From positions 1-64,000 of the forward strand of contig CANRNP010000001.1 in assembly GCA_947632015.1 (NCBI GenBank): a stretch of DNA of 64,000 nucleotides. Reading direction: 5' to 3'. Below the pieces are notes generated by a model. The model had not been told where the DNA came from. It searched no databases and saw nothing but the letters and a program-made list of their open reading frames with translations. The translations under genes and the position numbers were made by a program. This document shows positions 27,201-34,171 of this stretch, one piece after another (positions within the stretch are counted from its first letter, which is position 1; each line of letters starts with the position of its first letter). Origin of the DNA: an uncultured Clostridia bacterium (lineage in GTDB: Bacteria > Bacillota > Clostridia > Christensenellales > Borkfalkiaceae).

Positions 27201-27529
27201 AGGTAGGGATCTTCGGAAAGACGGTCGGAATAGGGGCTGACCCCGCTCTTGACGTCGGGCGCCACGACGAGTTCCACGCCGCGCGCGCCCGCCTCCGCCG
27301 CAAGCTGCTCGGAAACGTCGCAAAAGAGGGCGCGGTCCCAGCTCCGCGCGAGCCGTGCGGAATCGGGATAGCGCGAAGCGGCGGCGTTGATCTCCTTCAT
27401 CGTCGCCACGTTCACTTCGGCGACGCCGGCGCGCAGGATCTCCGCGTCGGCAAGGCTCTTCACGTCGGTGAGGAGCGCCAGCTTTTGCCGCAGATTGAGT
27501 TTTTCGATAACTTTGGGATATTTCAGCAT
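24209..27529 (-). CDS. GH3 beta-glucosidase-like protein fused by two TM helices to a degenerate AAA module (operon gene 3)
   Basis: 1106 residues. Residues 1-285: GH3 N-terminal barrel (SDRLSEDPYLCGALGG). 297-525: GH3 C-terminal domain (EESIVLMKNKEVLPL, GKVNPSGKLTRTGY, YPFGHGLGYSPFAYS). 535-630: fibronectin-III-like domain. 676-700 and 708-728: TM helices. 785-1105: a module aligning with the neighbouring AAA proteins (LILRGPVKPLVK where they have LILQGMSGTGKT; VYLACGGTQEEALDSVV). Walker A and B are gone. In the GH3 barrel the usual KHF segment and SDW nucleophile are not recognisable (CEN where SDW is expected), so both enzymes look inactive. With no signal peptide and a TM hairpin, GH3 and AAA parts should both be cytoplasmic. 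It overlaps the upstream gene by 7 nt. Confidence 0.88.
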   Translation of the reverse strand: MLKYPKVIEKLNLRQKLALLTDVKSLADAEILRAGVAEVNVATMKEINAAASRYPDSARLARSWDRALFCDVSEQLAAEAGARGVELVVAPDVKSGVSPYSDRLSEDPYLCGALGGSCLEGIRRANVGSCLSEYSLREEDAEYLDVRRSDEALKKFYEIPFRVAQEKGNADALRASLAPLSGDYSDVNRRMVREASKGESFLFCENVPLDADFNELLGGNVFLGGAVLPLDSALGRYRRLKERVEEGTATEEELAEEVRSGRALSEERLDEAVDRVIGLAQRLSSLKTLPPEHPESLCRRAAEESIVLMKNKEVLPLSPETKVAVVGALATEGEESFAVRFSRLAGPDHNLRFAGQAEGYSLTEERSEELIPEAVRVAEEADVVLLFLGLGARENEMSLIKSLALPACQLALIDALVRTGKKIVAVVGGDRPVEMGFDEKLHAVLLAPAEGGFAQDALMGVLAGKVNPSGKLTRTGYDNTDELFLVSKKYKDAGRNRMGGLVGYRRYDLSGTPPRYPFGHGLGYSPFAYSGLEIGERSVRFTVTNLGSFAGKEVVQVYAGKKGVRPLKELVAFEKVELAAGESKPVEIALPAERFCYYNEDSHTFSTDGGAYTLYIGASVTDIRLKGVFTVAGEPRAEKEEAISDYLLSETNVMHGGYTLKDARSRILRNRKEHKIMRIAALIMLAISAIADVFLIAAASAGVSFGGFGGLMFFVNFLLLLSCAALICERATRGKGAIASLPESAVRLDGAESAENAPLEQFFVKALEEKETEETLRGGGEEGEAYFDESLTFARACEELSAFTADSGLVMSADTVRSLFSALASTRCLILRGPVKPLVKLAGLLAEYFGSPFYMEGAERCRDLDDLLYKDGVHGVRVKSNIYRAIVSANELKPYLQFAVLNRVKLSALEGYFAPVAERLGDPRAKPLDLGSGEQCALAPNLRFLLILSEGQSPEELPACVADVASWLTPELTPAPPREGKRLTSPYGYRQLAESDRLAKMTCEIDEALWKRVDRLESAVNAREPYRIGNRLWLMTENYAAVYLACGGTQEEALDSVVAVKLLARMLAIWRRTGTDKLLPVLNEIFGEDLPRCARMLRNIREEGEE

Positions 27530-28119
27530 GGCTCCTCTCCGAACTCCGTCATGACCGCTTCTTCCTCCTCTCCTTCTTCTTCCTTTCCGAGATTGCGGAA
27601 GAGGGAAAAGGCACCGATCGTAAGCGCGAGGGCGGCGACGACGAGGAAGAGGACGCGCTTGGACCTCCCCACGCCCGAAACGACGACGCTTCGCCTGCCG
27701 CCCGTTTTGCGCGAGAGTTTTTCGCGGTCGGGCGGCTCCGTCTCCGGAAGATACTTCACCCGTATCCCGCTTTTTTTCACTTCATAAACATAGTCGTGCG
27801 AGCGGACGGACAGCACTTCCACGCGCACGCGGGCGCATGCGCCGCTCAACGGGATCTTCTCCGTCGGACCGAAGATCTGCGCGGGCGCAACGGGCGGACC
27901 GCCGTAAACGTATTCCCGCTTGCCGATCGGACGTCCGTCGTCGGTATAGCCGAAAATTTCGAGGCGGAATCCCGTGACGACCTCTCCGCTCCCGTTGCAA
28001 AGGCGCAGGAGCAGATAGCGTTTCCCGTCCTCTTCGGCGATGAGATATTGCTCGACCGTAAGAAACCGGCTGTGCTGATGACCGGTGTAATTCCCCTTAT
28101 CCAAGATCCGCGCGCTCAT
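27523..28119 (-). CDS. Tail-anchored protein with a beta-rich domain (operon gene 2)
   Basis: 198 residues. The first about 110 form a predicted beta-sandwich-like domain (VEQYLIAEEDGKRYLLLRLC, FRLEIFGYTDDGRPIG). A basic linker is followed by one TM helix (about 148-170) and an acidic tail. The domain appears paralogous to the cytoplasmic or periplasmic loop of the next upstream gene (shared EQYL, then FxLxxF/VYD...R.IG). It overlaps that gene as ATGA. I do not recognise the family; it is probably a structural subunit of the complex encoded by the operon. Confidence 0.8.
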   Translation of the reverse strand: MSARILDKGNYTGHQHSRFLTVEQYLIAEEDGKRYLLLRLCNGSGEVVTGFRLEIFGYTDDGRPIGKREYVYGGPPVAPAQIFGPTEKIPLSGACARVRVEVLSVRSHDYVYEVKKSGIRVKYLPETEPPDREKLSRKTGGRRSVVVSGVGRSKRVLFLVVAALALTIGAFSLFRNLGKEEEGEEEEAVMTEFGEEPC

Positions 28120-28997
28120 TCTTCGCTCCCCGCCCTCTTCTTTTTGTGAAAAAGAGCACGGAGCCGTTCGGCGGCTCTTCCCGTTTTACGGCGAAGGGCG
28201 AGCATGAAACGGCTCGTGTAAAAGAGGACAAACAGATTGCGCACGGAATAGAAAAGATTTTTCGTGCGGGATACAAGGCGGGAGAGCGTTGCCGCGCCGC
28301 CTTTGGAAATTCCCCCTCCGAGACGGCGCAGACCTGCCGCCGCGCGTTTGAGGCAGAACAGGAGAAATACCGTTACGGAGACGGTTGCGGCGGAGAGAAA
28401 GGTCATGAGCGACACGAATCCCGCCCCGCCTTCGGGAAGAAGGGAGCCTTCCCCGCTCAAAAGGCGGAAAAAGCAGATCTCGAACAACAATGCCTGTAAA
28501 GAGAGCAAAAGCGTGAGAAAGAGCGCCGTTGCGATCATCGCGGGAAGAGACCGCCTGAAATTTTTTTCGCTGCGGGGAAGCGCCGTTTCGTTGACGGCGC
28601 GGAGGGCGGGAGAGACGGAGCCCGTATCCTTTGGCAGGGCGATCTGCTCGCCCCGTCCGTTCTTGGGCAATTCCCGCACGTTGAGGATCCCGATGATCCT
28701 TCGGCTGCGGTCGTAGACATAGAGGTCGTATTCGCAATAGAGGACGTCTTTCTTCCACTTGCCCAAAAAGACGGCGTCCTCGCCGATCCGCGCCACAAGA
28801 TATTGCTCCAAGGCAAAAGAAAACGCGGAGGACGGCTCATACACGACCGCACTCCCCGCGGGAAAATTGAGTTTGCGGATCCCGCGGTCCCGCGCGGCAT
28901 ACCCTGCCCCGCGCACCGCGAGGAGCAATTTGGGGAGAACTGCCGCGCAGACCGTTCCCAAAAGGGCTGTTCCGAGTAGGAGAAGAAAGACAAACAA
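28116..28997 (-). CDS. Three-TM membrane protein (operon gene 1)
   Basis: 293 residues with TM helices near 1-22, 153-182 and 198-220 and a basic C-terminal tail. The loop between TM1 and TM2 carries a beta-rich segment (ALEQYLVARIGEDAVFLGKW, then EYDLYVYDRSRRIIGILNVR) resembling the domain of the next gene. The start is TTG 28997; the only good ribosome binding site (AAGGAG) is about 23 nt upstream, so the start is uncertain, and a frameshift near the 5' end cannot be excluded. It is the first gene after the operon promoter. Confidence 0.72.
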   Translation of the reverse strand: MFVFLLLLGTALLGTVCAAVLPKLLLAVRGAGYAARDRGIRKLNFPAGSAVVYEPSSAFSFALEQYLVARIGEDAVFLGKWKKDVLYCEYDLYVYDRSRRIIGILNVRELPKNGRGEQIALPKDTGSVSPALRAVNETALPRSEKNFRRSLPAMIATALFLTLLLSLQALLFEICFFRLLSGEGSLLPEGGAGFVSLMTFLSAATVSVTVFLLFCLKRAAAGLRRLGGGISKGGAATLSRLVSRTKNLFYSVRNLFVLFYTSRFMLALRRKTGRAAERLRALFHKKKRAGSEE

Positions 28998-29039
28998 TGG
29001 GCGATTCCGGGCAAATGCCGCTCCTTTTTTCTATTCCGC

Positions 29040-29072
29040 TATGATTTTATCATATCCCGGAAGAAAAGTCAA
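29040..29072 (-). promoter_or_regulatory. Sigma-A promoter of the eight-gene AAA/transglutaminase operon
   Basis: On the minus strand: TTGACT, 17 bp, TAAAAT, with TG one base upstream of the -10 (TATGATAAAAT). It is the only clear promoter I see for the 28997-12673 gene run. Confidence 0.8.
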
Positions 29073-29527
29073 GATTTTGCCCCCTGTCCGTTTTGTCCCG
29101 TTCTCATCGCGCGGAGCCGAACGCGGATGGCGCACAGCCCCTTCAAAGGTTCGAAGATCCCCTCCGTCGCTTCCTCCATCGGGCAGGGTCCCGTGCCCTG
29201 ACGGTTGACGATGCTCTGCGTGAAAACGCCGTACCCGTATGCGATTTTTTGCGCCTTGAAGATCTCCTCCGCAGAGGCGCTCAACACTTCGCCGTACACC
29301 TCTTTCGCGCCGAGAAAGGCGTAAAGAAGTGCCGCCGCCCTGCCCACGACCCGATCCGCGCAGGAAAAGCCTTCGAGCGTTTTGCCCTCATCTGCGAGCG
29401 CGAGAAGGGGCGCCACCCCGCGTTGGGCGCTCGTGAATTGCTCCTTTCCGCGCACGAACGCGCAGGTATAGGCGGGGTCTTCCCCAAGAAGCTCCCTCGC
29501 CCGCTCCAAGTCCTTCCTGCTTTGCAT
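29069..29527 (-). CDS. DUF1893 domain-containing protein
   Basis: 152 residues. Matches the DUF1893 (TM1506-like, cytidine-deaminase-fold) pattern: GVAPLLALADEGKTLEGFSC, ADRVVGRAAALLYAFLGAKE and the C-terminal NRQGTGPCPMEEAT. Function unknown; a deaminase-like or nucleotide-binding role has been suggested for the fold. The ATG lies behind TAGGAGAG, 10 nt after the aldo/keto reductase, so the two are co-transcribed. Its 3' end abuts the promoter of the AAA operon. Confidence 0.88.
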   Translation of the reverse strand: MQSRKDLERARELLGEDPAYTCAFVRGKEQFTSAQRGVAPLLALADEGKTLEGFSCADRVVGRAAALLYAFLGAKEVYGEVLSASAEEIFKAQKIAYGYGVFTQSIVNRQGTGPCPMEEATEGIFEPLKGLCAIRVRLRAMRTGQNGQGAKS

Positions 29528-29537
29528 TCTTTCTCTC

Positions 29538-30644
29538 CTATTCGAACTGTTTTGCGACCTGTTTCAACAATTTTCTGATTTCGAGATGCTGCGGGCAGGA
29601 CGCCTCGCATCTGCCGCACCCGACGCAATCGCCCGCCTTGCCCCGCCCCGACGTGTAGTTGGCGTAATATACGTCGCTGTTCCAGTCTTTATAGAGCTTT
29701 TTCTGGTTGAGGCAGGAGAAGAGATCGGGAATGGAGATCTGCTTGGGACAGCCGTCCGTGCAATAGCGGCAGGCGGTGCAGGGGATGAAATCCTTTCCCG
29801 CAAGGATCGCCCGCACGTGCAGGACCGCCCGCTCTTCCTCTTCCGTGAGGGGAGCGAAATCTTTCATGTAAGAGAGATTGTCCTTCATCTGCGCGCGGTC
29901 GCTCATGCCCGACAGCACCATGAATACCCCCTTCTGCTCCGCCGCAAAGCGGATGGCGTAGCTCGCGTTGCTTCCGCCGCCGAGGGCGCGAAAGACCTCT
30001 TCGGCATCGGGGGGAAGATTTGCCAGATGCCCGCCCTTGACGGGCTCCATGACGATGACGGGCTTGCTGTGCTTTTGGCAGGTTTCGAGGCAGAGGCGGG
30101 ACTGCACGCTGTGGCTCTCGTAATCGGCGTAGTTGAACTGGATCTGCACGACTTCGATTTCGGGGAAGTCGGTAAGAATGCGGTCGAGAACGGTCGCCTT
30201 GTCGTGGAAAGAGATGCCGACATGCCCGATCTTGCCCTCTTCTTTGAGCTTGAACGCCGTCTCGTAGGCGTTCAGGCGGCGGTATTTGCGGTAGTTGACC
30301 GCGTTCTGCGCGTGCATGAGGTAGAAGTCGAAATACTCCACGCCGCAGGCTTTGAGCTGGCTCTCGAAGAAGGGGCGGATGTCCGCCTCCTTGTGGAAAA
30401 AGTTCTCGGTGAGCTTATCGGTGAGCGAAAAGCTCTCGCGGGGGTGGCGGGCGGAGACGCAGTCGCGGATCGCCGTTTCGCTCTTGCCGCCGAGATACCC
30501 GTGCGCCGTATCGAAATAATTGAATCCGCCGTCTAAAAATTCGTCCGCCATGTCGCAAAACTGCGGATGATCCACCTCTTTGCCCGTCATGGGCAGGCGC
30601 ATACAGCCGAAGCCTAACTTCTTTTTGACTTTTTCGAATGCCAT
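29538..30644 (-). CDS. Aldo/keto reductase with C-terminal 2x[4Fe-4S] ferredoxin domain
   Basis: 368 residues. Residues 1-270 form an AKR TIM barrel: LGFGCMRLPM, FDTAHGYLGGKSE (catalytic Asp/Tyr), YLMHAQN (His). The C-terminus has the cluster motifs CTACRYCTDGCP and CVGCGRCEASCP for two 4Fe-4S centres. This fusion class is common in anaerobes and presumably couples carbonyl reduction to ferredoxin-type electron transfer; the substrate is unknown. It has its own strong promoter and is followed by the DUF1893 gene. Confidence 0.93.
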   Translation of the reverse strand: MAFEKVKKKLGFGCMRLPMTGKEVDHPQFCDMADEFLDGGFNYFDTAHGYLGGKSETAIRDCVSARHPRESFSLTDKLTENFFHKEADIRPFFESQLKACGVEYFDFYLMHAQNAVNYRKYRRLNAYETAFKLKEEGKIGHVGISFHDKATVLDRILTDFPEIEVVQIQFNYADYESHSVQSRLCLETCQKHSKPVIVMEPVKGGHLANLPPDAEEVFRALGGGSNASYAIRFAAEQKGVFMVLSGMSDRAQMKDNLSYMKDFAPLTEEEERAVLHVRAILAGKDFIPCTACRYCTDGCPKQISIPDLFSCLNQKKLYKDWNSDVYYANYTSGRGKAGDCVGCGRCEASCPQHLEIRKLLKQVAKQFE

Positions 30645-30675
30645 ATTTGCTCCTTATGAAATGTTCGTCGGTTTG

Positions 30676-30704
30676 ATTATATCACACCCGCACGGAAAAA
30701 TCAA
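30676..30704 (-). promoter_or_regulatory. Sigma-A promoter of the aldo/keto reductase gene
   Basis: On the minus strand: TTGATT, 17 bp, TATAAT with an extended TG (GTGATATAAT). Confidence 0.88.
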
Positions 30705-30794
30705 TGACAAGCAGGTGAAAATCGCTTTGTGAAATCTTGCAAAAGGAATTAGAAAATCCAACAAAAAATTTCGCGGCGGCGGGGCGGTTTTCGG

Positions 30795-30823
30795 TTGACT
30801 TTTTCCGAAAAATTTCATATAAT
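30795..30823 (+). promoter_or_regulatory. Sigma-A promoter of the MATE exporter gene
   Basis: TTGACT, 17 bp, TATAAT. The start codon lies 78 bp further, after an attenuator-like hairpin. Confidence 0.88.
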
Positions 30824-30848
30824 ATTTGTACAATGTGTAGCTTCAAAG

Positions 30849-30882
30849 GGCGTAAATCCGATTGGGTTTACGCCTTTTTTTT
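30849..30882 (+). terminator. Intrinsic-terminator hairpin inside the MATE 5' leader (attenuator)
   Basis: An 11-bp stem (GGCGTAAATCC / GGGTTTACGCC, one T-G pair) has a GATT loop and is followed directly by eight T. It lies between the promoter and the ribosome binding site of the exporter, so it should stop most transcripts unless antagonised. I see no known riboswitch; only about 20 nt precede the stem. Confidence 0.8.
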
Positions 30883-30901
30883 GTGCAAAAAGAGGTGTTT
30901 T

Positions 30902-32314
30902 ATGAAAGAGATCAAACAAAACAAAATGTCGTCGGCGCCCGTCGGCAGGCTCATCCTCGGAATGGGGCTCCCCATGATCGTCTCCATGATCCTGCAAGCC
31001 GTCTATAACATCGTGGACACGGCGTTCGTCATCAACATGGGCGAGGAGGGCGCTCTGGGCAACCTCGCGCTTACCTACGCCTTTCCCGTCCAGCTTCTGA
31101 TCATCGCCGTCGGCGTGGGGACGGGCGTCGGGCTGAACGCGCTTCTCTCCAAATCCCTCGGCGGACACGACCGCGAAAAGGCGGAAAAAACGGTGGGCAA
31201 CGGAATTTTTTTGGGAGTTGTCATCTATCTCGTCTTTCTTCTGTTCGGGCTGTTCGGCGCAAAGCCCTTCATCGCCATGCAGGCGCGCGGAGAGGAACGG
31301 GTCGCCGAAATGGGCGCGGAATATCTCACGATCTGCTGCTGTCTTTCCTTCGGCGCAATCGGTTTTACCGTCTACGAACGCTTTTTGCAGAGCACAGGTA
31401 AGACGATGTTTTCCACGATCTCCCAAATTTCGGGCGCGGCGGCAAACATTTTGCTCGACTATGTGTTCATCTATCCCCTTCGCATGGGCGTTGCGGGCGC
31501 GGCGTGGGCGACGGTCATCGGGCAGATCTTGTCCCTTGCAGTCGCCATGCTCTTTCACTATTGCGCCAACAAAGAGCTGGGGAACCGCTTAAAAGCGCTC
31601 GTTCCGAGCGGAAAGATCATCAAGGAGATCTACCATATCGGGCTTTCGGCGGCGCTCATGCAGGGAATGCTCTCGGTGATGATGCTCGGCGTCAACCTCA
31701 TTCTCGGCACGGCGGAAGACCCCTCTCTCCTGCAAGGGAGTTTCGGCGTGTACTATAAGATCATGCAACTCGCGCTGTTCGCCTGTTTCGGGCTCTCCAA
31801 CACCATTATTTCCGTCCTCTCCTATAACTACGGACGCGGCGACGGGGAGCGCTCCCGCGCCTGTATCAAGTGGGGGATCGCGATCACCCTCATCGCGGCG
31901 GCGGTCATCACCGCGCTGTACGAGACGCTTGCCGGGCCCATGGCGCAACTCTTCGGCATGGCGAGCGGAGAGAGCGGGGAAGCGCTCATCCGCACCGTCG
32001 CGCTCGCCGTGCGGATCGCAAGTATCGGATATGCGTTCATGGGGTTGAGCATCGCCGTGCAGGGGGTATTGCAAGCGCTCGGCTGCGCGCTCTATCCCCT
32101 TCTCATCTCCTGCCTGCGGCTCGCCGTGTTCGTCTTTCCCGCCGTTTGGCTGCTCACGCTCGCGCCGGACGCGGCAGAACTCGTTTGGTGGGCGTTCCCC
32201 ATTGCGGAGATCCTCACGGCGGCGGTCTCGGCGATCGTGCTTGCCGGGCTCATGCGCAAAAAACTCCCGGCGCACACCTCTGTTCCGCTCCCGCGCGCCC
32301 TGAAAGAAGTTTGA
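30902..32314 (+). CDS. MATE family multidrug/sodium-type exporter
   Basis: Start set at ATG 30902 behind AGAGGTG; the track's upstream extension includes the promoter and hairpin. 470 residues with about 12 TM helices in the two-lobe MATE arrangement (LILGMGLPMIVSMILQAVYN at the start of lobe 1, IYHIGLSAALMQGMLSVMML at the start of lobe 2). MATE proteins export cationic compounds or metabolites in exchange for Na+ or H+. It is a monocistronic unit with an attenuator in front and a terminator behind, so expression is probably inducible. Confidence 0.93.
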   Translation: MKEIKQNKMSSAPVGRLILGMGLPMIVSMILQAVYNIVDTAFVINMGEEGALGNLALTYAFPVQLLIIAVGVGTGVGLNALLSKSLGGHDREKAEKTVGNGIFLGVVIYLVFLLFGLFGAKPFIAMQARGEERVAEMGAEYLTICCCLSFGAIGFTVYERFLQSTGKTMFSTISQISGAAANILLDYVFIYPLRMGVAGAAWATVIGQILSLAVAMLFHYCANKELGNRLKALVPSGKIIKEIYHIGLSAALMQGMLSVMMLGVNLILGTAEDPSLLQGSFGVYYKIMQLALFACFGLSNTIISVLSYNYGRGDGERSRACIKWGIAITLIAAAVITALYETLAGPMAQLFGMASGESGEALIRTVALAVRIASIGYAFMGLSIAVQGVLQALGCALYPLLISCLRLAVFVFPAVWLLTLAPDAAELVWWAFPIAEILTAAVSAIVLAGLMRKKLPAHTSVPLPRALKEV

Positions 32315-32321
32315 TACAGCC

Positions 32322-32361
32322 GCGGCGGCGCGGGTGCCGAGCACCCGCGCCGCCGCTTTTT
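32322..32361 (+). terminator. Terminator after the MATE gene
   Basis: A perfect 16-bp GC-only stem (gcggcggcgcgggtgc / gcacccgcgccgccgc) has a CGA loop and is followed by TTTTTC. It separates the MATE gene from the converging recO. Confidence 0.9.
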
Positions 32362-32363
32362 CT

Positions 32364-33089
32364 TTATAACATTCTCACAAATTCGGGAAGAGAGGTAAGT
32401 TCGCTGTCCGTCTGGTAGGCAAAATAGGAATAGAGGAGCCGAAGGGCGCGCTTTTCGCCGTCCCGCGTGCGCGGGGGAGCTTTTAAGCCGAGCGCCTCGC
32501 GGACCGTAAAATAGGTGACGGGGCTCGCGGGCGTGCCCTTTTCCGCCGAAAAGGAGCCGCTCTCCATCTCGAAGAAAAGAGCGCCCGCCGAGGGTCCTCC
32601 CTCCTTGGTGGGGGCAAAAGCGCCCGCGTCCGTTGCGGGCAATCCGGCGCGGACGGGATAGCCCGAAAGGCGCAATGCGGTAAGTAAAAATTTTATGAGA
32701 GGAAAGGCGGCGTCCTCCCCGCACATGTTTTTGAGGGCGGAAACCGCCGCAACGAGCAGTTCCCCGCAGGGCATCCCCTCGTAGGCGAGCTTATCGCACG
32801 CCTCGCAGACGACCGCCGCCGCAAAATATTTGCCCACGTCCTCGCGGAGCGGAAAAAACCCGTCGTACAGCGAAGCGGATATAACGGTGTGCCGTCCGCT
32901 CTTTTCCGCCAGAACGTATTCGGCAAAACAAAAGGGCTGCGCCGCGAATCTGAGCCGCGCGTTCGCCTTTTTTACCCCTTTCATGCCCGCGCCGAGCTTG
33001 CCGCGGTCGGCGGTGAGAAGAGTGACCATCTTGTCGTTTTCGCCAAAGTCCACCGCCCGAAGCAGGAGCGCGTCCGTTTTGAGTTCCAT
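32364..33089 (-). CDS. recO: DNA repair protein RecO
   Basis: Start set at ATG 33089 (MELKTDALLLRAVDFGENDK), 241 residues; the track version reads into yqzL. RecO binds SSB and single-stranded DNA and loads RecA in the RecFOR pathway. The N-terminal OB-fold signature (ALLLRAVDFGENDKMVTLLT, then GKLGAGMKGVKK) is clear. The zinc-binding cysteines of many RecO proteins are not evident. It is the last gene of the era-yqzL-recO run. The upstream GGAA is weak, suggesting translational dependence on yqzL. Confidence 0.93.
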   Translation of the reverse strand: MELKTDALLLRAVDFGENDKMVTLLTADRGKLGAGMKGVKKANARLRFAAQPFCFAEYVLAEKSGRHTVISASLYDGFFPLREDVGKYFAAAVVCEACDKLAYEGMPCGELLVAAVSALKNMCGEDAAFPLIKFLLTALRLSGYPVRAGLPATDAGAFAPTKEGGPSAGALFFEMESGSFSAEKGTPASPVTYFTVREALGLKAPPRTRDGEKRALRLLYSYFAYQTDSELTSLPEFVRML

Positions 33090-33099
33090 TTTCCGAAAT

Positions 33100-33213
33100 T
33101 CAATCCTTGAACTGTTTGTACAACATATAATAGGTGGGATTGCCCGTCTCTTCGAACATCTCCCACGCGATCTCTTTTGCACTGCGCGGTTTGCGGAATT
33201 CTTCCTCTTTCAT
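33100..33213 (-). CDS. yqzL: YqzL-like small protein
   Basis: The track ORF begins too early; ATG 33213 behind GGGAGGGAAAG gives 37 residues. WEMFEETGNPTYYMLYKQFK matches the YqzL family (W..F..TG....YLLYK). Its position between era and recO is the conserved Bacillus order. Function unknown. Confidence 0.85.
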   Translation of the reverse strand: MKEEEFRKPRSAKEIAWEMFEETGNPTYYMLYKQFKD

Positions 33214-33280
33214 CTTTCCCTCCCTCGCTTTCAGTATGGGAAAAAGAAGCGGGTTCATGCAAACAAAACGCGGCGCGCCG

Positions 33281-34171
33281 TCAGGTATCTTCTTCGCCGT
33301 AGCCGAGTTCTCTGAGCATCCCGCCGCGGTCGCGCCAGTCCTCGCGCACTTTGACATACGTCGTTAAAAAGACCTTCTTGCCCAAAAATTTTTCCATATC
33401 CTGCCGCGCGAACGAGGCGACTTCTTTGAGCGCGCCCCCCCGCTTGCCGATGAGGATCGCCTTGTGGTTCCGCTTTTCGCAGACGATGTCGAGGTCGATC
33501 TCCACGACGCCGTCCTCCCGCTCCTCGAATTTGTTGACGACGATCGCCACGCCGTGCGGGATCTCTTTTTCGTATTTGAGCAAGATCTTTTCACGCATGA
33601 TCTCCGCGATCATGAACCTCTCGCTCTTATCCGAGACGACGCCTTCGGGGAAGAGGGGCTCGCCTTCGGGCAGGACGGAAAAGATCGCCTCTTCGAGACG
33701 GCGGAGATTTTTCCCCTTCCGCGCCGAAACGGGATAGACGTCTGCCGTAACGCCCGCCTCAAACAGCGTTTTGACGTCCTCAGGGATCTTTTCCTGCGGC
33801 ATGATGTCGATCTTCGTGTAGGCGATGAGCATCGGGATCCCCAGCGCGGCGTACTTTTTCATGAGCGCAATGTCGCTCTCGGTCACGCCCGCATGCCCGT
33901 CGTGGACGAACAGAATGACGTCTACGTCCTTGCTCGTATTTTCGGTGGTGCGCATCATGAGCCCCGTGAGCTCGTTGCGCTGTTTGTAGACGCCGGGCGT
34001 ATCCGCGAACACGATCTGCCCCATTTCGCGGTTGAGAATGCCGAGAATGCGGTCCCGCGTGGTCTGCGGTTTGGGGGAGGTGATGGCAATCTTCTCCCCG
34101 ACGAGCACGTTCACGAGGGTGCTCTTGCCTGCGTTTGCCTTGCCGATGACGGCGACCGTTCCGCTTCTCAT
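33281..34171 (-). CDS. era: GTPase Era
   Basis: 296 residues. G1 GKANAGKST, G2 region TRDRILGI, G3 DTPG, G4 TKID; the C-terminal KH domain includes ILIGKRGGALKEVASFARQD. Era binds the 3' end of 16S rRNA and is needed for 30S assembly. The start overlaps the ybeY stop as ATGA. It lies in the pgpH-ybeY-era-yqzL-recO operon; the dgkA and cdd genes that separate ybeY and era in Bacillus subtilis are absent here. Confidence 0.97.
   Translation of the reverse strand: MRSGTVAVIGKANAGKSTLVNVLVGEKIAITSPKPQTTRDRILGILNREMGQIVFADTPGVYKQRNELTGLMMRTTENTSKDVDVILFVHDGHAGVTESDIALMKKYAALGIPMLIAYTKIDIMPQEKIPEDVKTLFEAGVTADVYPVSARKGKNLRRLEEAIFSVLPEGEPLFPEGVVSDKSERFMIAEIMREKILLKYEKEIPHGVAIVVNKFEEREDGVVEIDLDIVCEKRNHKAILIGKRGGALKEVASFARQDMEKFLGKKVFLTTYVKVREDWRDRGGMLRELGYGEEDT

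Noticed and set aside
24908-27787. 959-residue plus-strand ORF
   Set aside because: Antisense shadow of the GH3-AAA fusion.
33214-33357. N-terminal extension of the YqzL-like ORF and of RecO in the track
   Set aside because: The extended starts lack ribosome sites and read through neighbouring genes; internal ATGs have proper sites and family-typical N-termini.
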